Below are positions 15,697 through 19,874 of a stretch of 19,874 nt of DNA, piece after piece. How positions within the stretch are numbered: position 1 is the stretch's first letter; each line of letters begins with the position of its first letter. The translations under genes and the position numbers were made by a program. The stretch lies in contig DDYO01000304.1 in assembly GCA_002348045.1 (NCBI GenBank), positions 1 through 19,874 of the forward strand, written 5' to 3'. The notes beneath the pieces are model-generated. The model searched no databases. It saw nothing but the letters and a program-made list of their open reading frames with translations, and was not told the origin of the DNA. The stretch is from Anaerolineales bacterium UBA2232 (GTDB lineage: Bacteria > Chloroflexota > Anaerolineae > UBA2200).

Positions 15697-16962
15697 TCAG
15701 ACCGCTACCGGGCAGCGTTTGTTGCGGATGTGATACGTGTATTCATCACGGAACAGCTTGAGGCTGCTGATGACAGGGCTGGCAGCAGCGTCGCCCATGG
15801 GGCAGAACGTGTGGCCAAGGATGCCGTGCGCAAGCGTCTCCAGCTGGACATCGTCACCACGACGCCCTCGCCCGCTTTCCAGGCGCTCCAGGATATCCAA
15901 CATGCGCTCGGTGCCTATTCGGCACGGAACGCACCGCCCGCAGGACTCGTGGGCAAAGAACCTCATCATGCGGCGCGCCACATCGACCATGCAGGTATCT
16001 TCGTTGATGACGATGATGGCGCCTGTCCCCAGAGCCGATCCTGCTGTCTCGAGAGACTCAAAAGCCATCGGCGTGTCCAACTGATCCGCAGTCAACATGG
16101 GAGTCGATGCCCCTCCAGGAATCACCGCCTTGATCTTTTTGTTGAACGGAATTCCTCCAGCGTGGTCATAGATGATCTCTCGCAGTACAGTGCCAAGGGG
16201 GAGCTCGTAGATGCCGCGTCTGTTCACGTGCCCGCTGATGCAAAAGATTTTGGGACCCGAGCTCTTGGCCGTCCCCATGCCAGCGTACCATTCGGCGCCG
16301 TGGTTCACGATATGAGGGACGTTGGCCAGGGTTTCTACGTTGTGCACCAGGGTAGGCTGGCCCCACAGTCCGATGCTGGCGGGATAGGGAGGCTTCTTGC
16401 GCGGCTCTCCGCGCTTTCCCTCCAAAGACTCGATGAGGGCGGTCTCTTCACCGCAGATGTAAGCGCCGGCGCCTCGATGTACCGATAGGTCAAGGGAAAA
16501 ATCGCTGCCAAGGATGTTCTTTCCCAGGAAGCCTTTGGCATAGGCATCGTCAATTGCCTTGATCCAACGCTTGACACCCAGGAAGAACTCGCCACGGATG
16601 TAGACAAAAGCGCGGCTCGCACCAACGGCGTAGCTAGCGATAATCACCCCTTCGATGATCTGGTGCGGGTCCTTCTCCACCAGCTCGCGGTCCTTAAAAG
16701 TGCCAGGCTCTCCCTCATCGGTGTTCACACAAACGTACTTGGTCTGGCCATTCTTGGGCATAAAGCTCCACTTTCGGCCAGCGGGAAACCCCGCCCCGCC
16801 GCGACCTCGCAGGTTCGAAGCCGTGACCATGGAGATCAACTCTTCAGGCGAGTGGTCGCGCAGGGCCTTGGCGAGGGCCCGATAGCCACCGTTGGCCATG
16901 TACACATCGATTGACTCGGAACGCTGAAGTGAAAAGTTACGGGATAGGATGGGCTCAAACAT
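15697..16962 (-). CDS. nuoF: NADH-quinone oxidoreductase subunit F-like flavoprotein
   Basis: NuoF-type proteins oxidise NADH with FMN and pass electrons through a [4Fe-4S] cluster. The NADH site is GRGGAGFPAGRKWSF. The FMN site is GAGAYICGEETALIESLEGKR. The cluster ligands are Cys341, Cys344 and Cys347 (SCGRCVPC) and Cys387 (HTFCPMGDA). At 421 residues it has the plain NuoF layout, without the N-terminal thioredoxin-like and C-terminal ferredoxin domains of HydB-type hydrogenase subunits. It overlaps nuoE by eight bases. No nuoG, hydrogenase or formate dehydrogenase gene is in the window, so its electron partner is not visible. Receiver genes flank the pair on both sides, an unusual context that suggests linked regulation or a sensory role. 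Confidence 0.95.
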   Translation of the reverse strand: MFEPILSRNFSLQRSESIDVYMANGGYRALAKALRDHSPEELISMVTASNLRGRGGAGFPAGRKWSFMPKNGQTKYVCVNTDEGEPGTFKDRELVEKDPHQIIEGVIIASYAVGASRAFVYIRGEFFLGVKRWIKAIDDAYAKGFLGKNILGSDFSLDLSVHRGAGAYICGEETALIESLEGKRGEPRKKPPYPASIGLWGQPTLVHNVETLANVPHIVNHGAEWYAGMGTAKSSGPKIFCISGHVNRRGIYELPLGTVLREIIYDHAGGIPFNKKIKAVIPGGASTPMLTADQLDTPMAFESLETAGSALGTGAIIVINEDTCMVDVARRMMRFFAHESCGRCVPCRIGTERMLDILERLESGRGRRGDDVQLETLAHGILGHTFCPMGDAAASPVISSLKLFRDEYTYHIRNKRCPVAV

Positions 16963-17404
16963 GGTACCCCCTCAGTGTCTCCAGCAGTTCATCTACCTTC
17001 TCAGTCGATACGTTCTCGTAAAGGGCGTCATTCACCCGCATGGCCGGGGAGGAGCCGCACGATGCCAGACACTGCACGGTCTCCAGAGTAAAGAGACCGT
17101 CTTTGGTGGTTTCGCCCGGTTTGACCGAAAGCTTTTCCTGAAGGTAGTCCAACAGGTGATCGGCGCCGCCCGCCAGATGACAGGACAATCCTTCGCAAAC
17201 CTGCAGCACGTAACGTCCTGTCGGCTTGGTGCGGTACAGTGAGTAGAAGGTGGCCATGGAGTACACTTCGGATACCGGCAGGCCTAGTCTCTCTGCGACC
17301 CGGCCGAAGGCCTCCTCGCTCAAATACCCGTATTGCTCTTGAGCAATGTAAAGAGCGGTGAGAAGCATGGAGCGTTTCGCTGGATCCCTGATGGTCGTCT
17401 GCAT
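16955..17404 (-). CDS. nuoE: NADH-quinone oxidoreductase subunit E-like [2Fe-2S] protein
   Basis: The 149-residue thioredoxin-like protein pairs with NuoF and holds a [2Fe-2S] cluster. The ligands are Cys70 and Cys75 (QVCEGLSCHLAGG) and Cys112 and Cys116 (VQCLASCGSSPAM). The N-terminal helical region, LYIAQEQYGYLSEEAFGRVAERLGLP then VYSMATFYSLY, is typical for NuoE/HymA. AAGGAGG at 17409-17415 overlaps the stop codon of the preceding receiver gene and sits four bases before the ATG, tying translation of the two. The gene's end overlaps nuoF by eight bases. The same fold is used in complex I, NAD-linked formate dehydrogenases and bifurcating hydrogenases; which applies here cannot be told. Confidence 0.95.
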   Translation of the reverse strand: MQTTIRDPAKRSMLLTALYIAQEQYGYLSEEAFGRVAERLGLPVSEVYSMATFYSLYRTKPTGRYVLQVCEGLSCHLAGGADHLLDYLQEKLSVKPGETTKDGLFTLETVQCLASCGSSPAMRVNDALYENVSTEKVDELLETLRGYHV

Positions 17405-17413
17405 CGTACCTCC

Positions 17414-17815
17414 TTATCCTTGATCTGTGCTTTTGCGCAGCAGTCGTGCCACTTGCTGTAGCAAGTCAGCGGGGTCAACCGGCTTGCTCATGAAGGCGTC
17501 CACGGCCAGGTACTCGTTGGTCGGGAAGAACCCCGCTTCCTCACGGCTCACGATAGCCGAGATCATGATCACTGGGATGTCCTTCAGGTCTGGATCGTCG
17601 CGCAACTGCCGACTGATATTGATCCCATCGAGGACGTAAGACATCATCACATCCAGGAGCACAAGGTCGGGTTTGTCTTCGCGAATCATGTTCATGGCTG
17701 CGTCGGTGTTCGCTGCCGTCCGCACCTGGTATCCCTGGGATTCCAGGACAATACGCGTGTATTCCAGAAAGTCGGGGTCGTCATCTACGACCACGATTTT
17801 GGCTGCTTCGGTCAT
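17414..17815 (-). CDS. Single-domain response regulator (receiver) 2
   Basis: The 133-residue protein is a receiver only. Its pocket is Asp11-Asp12-Asp13, with phospho-acceptor Asp55 (DLVLLDVMM), Ser86 at the switch position and Lys111 (MSKPV). It carries Ser at Asp+4 with one extra residue (DVMMSYVLDG) and the loop FFPTNEYLAVDAF. The C-terminus has a short charged tail (RKSTDQG). A strong GAGGAGGG lies ahead of the ATG. The gene is 16 bases after receiver 3 and nine bases before nuoE, so it is firmly within the operon. Lack of an output domain suggests a phosphorelay intermediate or a protein-binding switch. Confidence 0.93.
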   Translation of the reverse strand: MTEAAKIVVVDDDPDFLEYTRIVLESQGYQVRTAANTDAAMNMIREDKPDLVLLDVMMSYVLDGINISRQLRDDPDLKDIPVIMISAIVSREEAGFFPTNEYLAVDAFMSKPVDPADLLQQVARLLRKSTDQG

Positions 17816-17831
17816 GATGATCCCTCCTCTG

Positions 17832-18215
17832 CTATGGTCTCTTGCTGAGGAGTTTGGCTACCTTTGTTAGTAAGTCATCGGCTCGCACCGGCTTGGAAAT
17901 CCACATATCGATAGGAATGTACTCATCGGTAGGGAACATGCCGGCCGAGGGGCTGTCTGCGATGGACGAAATCATGATGATCGGCACCCGTTTCAGCGCA
18001 GGGTCTTCACTGATGGCGTGGCTGAGGTTAAGCCCGTCCAGCACGTTGGACATCATCACATCCAACAAGACCAGGTCAGGAGCCTGGGCTTGCATGGCCT
18101 TGAGGCCTTGATCGCCATTCGCTGCAGTATCTACCTCGTACCCGTCGGACTCGAGAATCGTGCGGATAATCTCTACAAAGTCCGGGTCATCATCTACCAC
18201 CAGAATGCGTGCCAT
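17832..18215 (-). CDS. Single-domain response regulator (receiver) 3
   Basis: The 127-residue protein is a receiver only. Its pocket is Asp8-Asp9-Asp10, with phospho-acceptor Asp52 (DLVLLDVMM), Ser83 and Lys108 (ISKPV). It has the same local signature as its paralogues: Ser at Asp+4 with an extra residue (DVMMSNVLDG), and GMFPTDEYIPID before the Lys. AAGGAGG precedes the ATG. It is 29 bases after the Lrp-receiver fusion and 16 bases before receiver 2. Sequence divergence from its neighbours is considerable outside the shared motifs, so these are established paralogues rather than a recent tandem copy. Confidence 0.93.
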   Translation of the reverse strand: MARILVVDDDPDFVEIIRTILESDGYEVDTAANGDQGLKAMQAQAPDLVLLDVMMSNVLDGLNLSHAISEDPALKRVPIIMISSIADSPSAGMFPTDEYIPIDMWISKPVRADDLLTKVAKLLSKRP

Positions 18216-18244
18216 GTGGCCTCCTTTTATCTGTCCTCGACACC

Positions 18245-19084
18245 CTACGATGCCAGCAGACGCTTGACCTCAGCCACGAGTTGTGCTGGGTTTACAGGCT
18301 TGGACATAAAGTTGTCTACGGGTAGATCTTCATCAGTTGGGAACATCGCTGCATAGTCCGAGGTGGTAATGGACGAAACCATGAGCACCGGGGTGCGTTT
18401 TAGATGCTGATCGGACCGCATGTGGCGGCTGGCATTGACCCCATCCAGGATACCGCTCATCATGACGTCCAAAACCACCAGGTCTGGCTGTTCTCGCTTC
18501 ATGATGGTTACGGCCTGTTCGCCGTTCACGGCGGATATGACTTGCAGCCCTGTGCTCTGGAGAATCAGACGTGTTGCCTCTACAAAGTCCGGGTCGTCGT
18601 CAACGACCAAGATGGTGGGAGGCCCAACGCGGGGAACGATCCACTCCCAGCTATGCTTGATGCTGCGCAGGATGTGGGACGTTACGGTTTCACGAACGCC
18701 CGGTATGGCGGCGAGCCTTGTGGCTAGAAACTCCAGCAGCGCGTCATCCGAGCCGAACACTGCCTCCACAATGATATCGTACTGACCTGTGGCATAGCGT
18801 ACCGAACGCACCTCCTTTATGGCGGCCAATTGCTCGCCCACCCTGCTCACCCTGCTGAGCTCGACTTTCAGCATGATGACGGTCTCGACCTCGAGTCCAA
18901 AGCGGTCGGTTGAGGGGATGGCCACGATGTGGATCACCTCGTCGCTTATCAACCGGTCGATGCGTTTGCGTACAGTCGCTTCGGCCAGGCCGAGGTTGCG
19001 AGCAATGTCCACGTTGGATGCCCGGCCGTCTAACTGCAACAGAGTGACGATCTTGCGGTCAATTGAGTCAATTTCGGACGCCAC
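18245..19084 (-). CDS. Lrp/AsnC-family regulator fused to a C-terminal receiver domain
   Basis: This 279-residue protein joins two complete modules. Residues 1-60 form an AsnC-type winged helix-turn-helix (IDRKIVTLLQLDGRASNVDIA, then RKRIDRLISD). Residues 65-145 form the RAM ligand/oligomerisation domain (FGLEVETVIMLKVEL, then VRSVRYATGQYDIIVEAVF). A short linker (WEWIVPRVGPP) leads to a receiver at 157-279 with Asp162-Asp164, phospho-acceptor Asp206 and a conserved SKPV Lys. The receiver has the DVMMSGILDG and MFPTDEDLPVD signature of the three single-domain paralogues. Receivers normally precede their DNA-binding domain, so this order is unusual. The GTG start has AAGGAG six bases upstream. 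It is the first gene of the minus-strand set and probably regulates it. Amino acid ligand and phosphorylation control are inferred. Confidence 0.93.
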   Translation of the reverse strand: MASEIDSIDRKIVTLLQLDGRASNVDIARNLGLAEATVRKRIDRLISDEVIHIVAIPSTDRFGLEVETVIMLKVELSRVSRVGEQLAAIKEVRSVRYATGQYDIIVEAVFGSDDALLEFLATRLAAIPGVRETVTSHILRSIKHSWEWIVPRVGPPTILVVDDDPDFVEATRLILQSTGLQVISAVNGEQAVTIMKREQPDLVVLDVMMSGILDGVNASRHMRSDQHLKRTPVLMVSSITTSDYAAMFPTDEDLPVDNFMSKPVNPAQLVAEVKRLLAS

Positions 19085-19106
19085 TGACTACTCCTTCTCG
19101 CATCTC

Positions 19107-19135
19107 AGCATAGCATACTATGCGATTTTCGTCAA
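19107..19135 (-). promoter_or_regulatory. Promoter of the Lrp-receiver/nuoEF operon
   Basis: On the minus strand TTGACG (19130-19135; five of six), a 17-base spacer and TATGCT (19107-19112; four of six). Transcription would begin near 19100, giving a leader of about 16 bases before the GTG. The -10 box and most of the spacer are covered by a 16-base palindrome, which suggests repression. Confidence 0.65.
19108..19123. promoter_or_regulatory. 16-base palindrome, candidate Lrp-receiver operator
   Basis: GCATAG (19108-19113) and CTATGC (19118-19123) are perfect inverted repeats separated by four bases (CATA). The site overlaps the -10 box of the Lrp-receiver promoter. Lrp/AsnC proteins commonly bind about 15-base AT-rich inverted repeats and control their own genes, so autoregulation is a reasonable inference. 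Confidence 0.55.
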
Positions 19136-19157
19136 GTACTAGTTTCGTCACAACGAA
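19127..19157. repeat. Direct repeats TTTCGTCA and an inverted TTCGT/ACGAA pair
   Basis: TTTCGTCA occurs at 19127-19134 and again at 19143-19150, a period of 16 bases. The second copy also forms an inverted repeat, TTCGT (19144-19148) with ACGAA (19153-19157). The first copy covers part of the -35 box of the Lrp-receiver promoter. These may be further regulator sites, perhaps for the Lrp-type or Rrf2-type protein encoded on either side. Confidence 0.45.
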
Positions 19158-19239
19158 TATCGCACCCACAGCTGCCTTGGGCTAGTGTCGGGAGCACGGC
19201 AGGTTAGGGCGTTAGCAGCTCAAGATGGTCTGGATTGTC

Positions 19240-19267
19240 TTGTCTGCTGCGGATTCCTCACTACAAT
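19240..19267 (+). promoter_or_regulatory. Candidate promoter of the Rrf2-family gene
   Basis: TTGTCT (19240-19245), a 16-base spacer and TACAAT (19262-19267; five of six). The start near 19275 precedes the ribosome binding site at 19295-19304 and the TTG at 19313. Any longer reading frame beginning at 19235 would start upstream of this promoter. Confidence 0.5.
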
Positions 19268-19312
19268 GGGGCATATCACGTCGCAGTAAGGGGCAAGGAG
19301 GAGGCATTCCAC

Positions 19313-19783
19313 TTGAGACTGACCAAAGGCACAGACTATGGAATCCTGGGCATCCTCTATCTGGCGATGCAGCCATTTGAGCAGGTGACCTTGTTGCGCG
19401 AAGTGGCGGAGCATCAGGAAGTGCCCGAGAGCTATCTGGCCAAGATCTTTCAGGATCTGGCCAGGGGAGGCTTGGTGCGGTCTCACCGCGGCGCGCGAGG
19501 CGGTTTTTCGCTGGCACGCCCGGCGGTCCAGGTCAACCTGCGACAGATCATCGAGGCGTTGCAGGGCCCGATCTCGCTGAATCAGTGCCTGGACATCCGG
19601 GAGGGATGCGCGCGGTTCGCAACCTGCGCCGTGGGCCAGGTTTTGCGCCGAGCACAGGACCAACTGCTTTCCACGCTGGAGGCCACCACACTGGATGAGC
19701 TGGTGCGACAAACGGCGCTCCTTGAACAGGCGACCGACGGCGTTAGGGAGCGGGGTTTTGACAACTATGCCAACATCGTATAG
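19313..19783 (+). CDS. Rrf2-family Fe-S transcriptional regulator
   Basis: The 156-residue protein opens with MRLTKGTDYGILGILYLA, the typical Rrf2 start, followed by a winged helix-turn-helix (VPESYLAKIFQDLARGGLVRSHRGARGGFSLAR). The three cluster cysteines are Cys92, Cys99 and Cys105 (CLDIREGCARFATC), close to the spacing in IscR and NsrR. It therefore probably binds an Fe-S cluster and senses cluster supply, redox state or nitric oxide; which one is not decided. TTG 19313 is chosen because AAGGAGGAGG (19295-19304) lies eight bases ahead and the protein begins as family members do. It diverges from the Lrp-receiver gene across a 228-base control region. No isc/suf genes follow; a tRNA gene does. 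Confidence 0.92.
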   Translation: MRLTKGTDYGILGILYLAMQPFEQVTLLREVAEHQEVPESYLAKIFQDLARGGLVRSHRGARGGFSLARPAVQVNLRQIIEALQGPISLNQCLDIREGCARFATCAVGQVLRRAQDQLLSTLEATTLDELVRQTALLEQATDGVRERGFDNYANIV

Positions 19784-19786
19784 AAT
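19758..19786 (+). promoter_or_regulatory. tRNA-Phe promoter inside the end of the Rrf2 gene
   Basis: A perfect TTGACA (19758-19763), a 17-base spacer and TAGAAT (19781-19786; five of six). The TAG of the -10 box is the Rrf2 stop codon. Transcription would start near 19793, nine bases before the tRNA. Confidence 0.75.
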
Positions 19787-19801
19787 ACGCTTGCCGTGAG
19801 A

Positions 19802-19874
19802 GCCGAGGTAGCTCAGATGGTAGAGCACTTGACTGAAAATCAAGGTGTCCCCAGTTCAATTCTGGGCCTCGGCA
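19802..19874 (+). tRNA. tRNA-Phe (anticodon GAA)
   Basis: The sequence folds into a full cloverleaf of 73 bases. The acceptor stem GCCGAGG pairs with CCTCGGC and A is the discriminator base. The D arm is GCTC/GAGC. The anticodon stem CTTGA/TCAAG encloses CTGAAAA, with GAA as anticodon. The T arm is CCCAG/CTGGG with TTCAATT. The window ends at the discriminator base, so whether CCA is encoded cannot be seen. Confidence 0.97.

Noticed and set aside
15697..17404. [FeFe]-hydrogenase HydB/HydC-type subunits
   Set aside because: NuoF here is 421 residues without added ferredoxin or thioredoxin-like domains, and no hydrogenase catalytic subunit is present.
15288..18700. Recent tandem duplication of receiver genes
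   Set aside because: The paralogues share motifs but differ widely elsewhere in sequence, indicating old divergence rather than a recent repeat.
19235..19312. Longer N-terminus for the Rrf2 protein
   Set aside because: It starts upstream of the candidate promoter and adds residues that Rrf2 proteins lack; TTG 19313 follows a strong ribosome binding site.

Overview
The window is a densely coded, moderately GC-rich bacterial chromosome segment. It holds 22 protein genes and one tRNA and has no non-coding stretch longer than about 230 bases. Gene content suggests an anaerobe: a 2-oxoacid:ferredoxin oxidoreductase with a 2x[4Fe-4S] ferredoxin, an NADH-oxidising NuoE/NuoF pair, a COG1313-type radical SAM protein and an Rrf2-type Fe-S regulator. 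The style of the MFS carrier, the stand-alone receiver genes and the GTG/TTG starts would fit an anaerobic Chloroflexota lineage. That placement is inference; no rRNA or other decisive marker is present.

Layout. (1) 42-4914, plus strand: a CsoR-family repressor, an aromatic amino acid (histidine) ammonia-lyase, queuine tRNA-ribosyltransferase, undecaprenyl-diphosphatase and a PstS-like exported binding protein. Gaps are short and the last pair overlap. (2) 4931-7152, minus strand: ferredoxin, then the alpha and beta subunits of a 2-oxoacid:ferredoxin oxidoreductase, with no gamma subunit present. (3) 7288-13216, plus strand: an MFS carrier; then uvrB, a radical SAM protein, an NlpC/P60 lipoprotein and a small helical protein as one probable unit; then a lone cyclic-nucleotide-binding-fold protein with its own promoter. 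(4) 13255-19084, minus strand: a regulatory and redox island. In transcription order it holds an Lrp/AsnC-receiver fusion, two single-domain receivers, NuoE, NuoF, a third single-domain receiver, a two-ACT-domain protein and a membrane histidine kinase. (5) 19313-19874, plus strand: an Rrf2-family regulator and tRNA-Phe(GAA), whose promoter sits in the end of the Rrf2 gene.

The most unusual part is region 4. Four paralogous receiver domains share two local peculiarities: Ser/Thr plus one extra residue after the phospho-acceptor Asp, and a conserved FPT(D/N)E segment before the conserved Lys. They surround an NADH-oxidising module, and one is fused behind an Lrp/AsnC DNA-binding protein, the reverse of the usual receiver-then-effector order. 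The histidine kinase at the distal end is the only candidate phospho-donor visible. The promoter of the Lrp-receiver gene carries a 16-bp palindrome and direct repeats, and it diverges from the Rrf2 gene. A working model, which is inference, is a phosphorelay tied to NAD(H)/electron-flow status, with the Lrp-receiver fusion as its transcriptional output and the Rrf2 Fe-S sensor as a neighbouring input.

Translation starts were chosen from ribosome binding sites and promoter positions. In several cases the longest reading frame begins inside a promoter -10 box, so a downstream start was taken.
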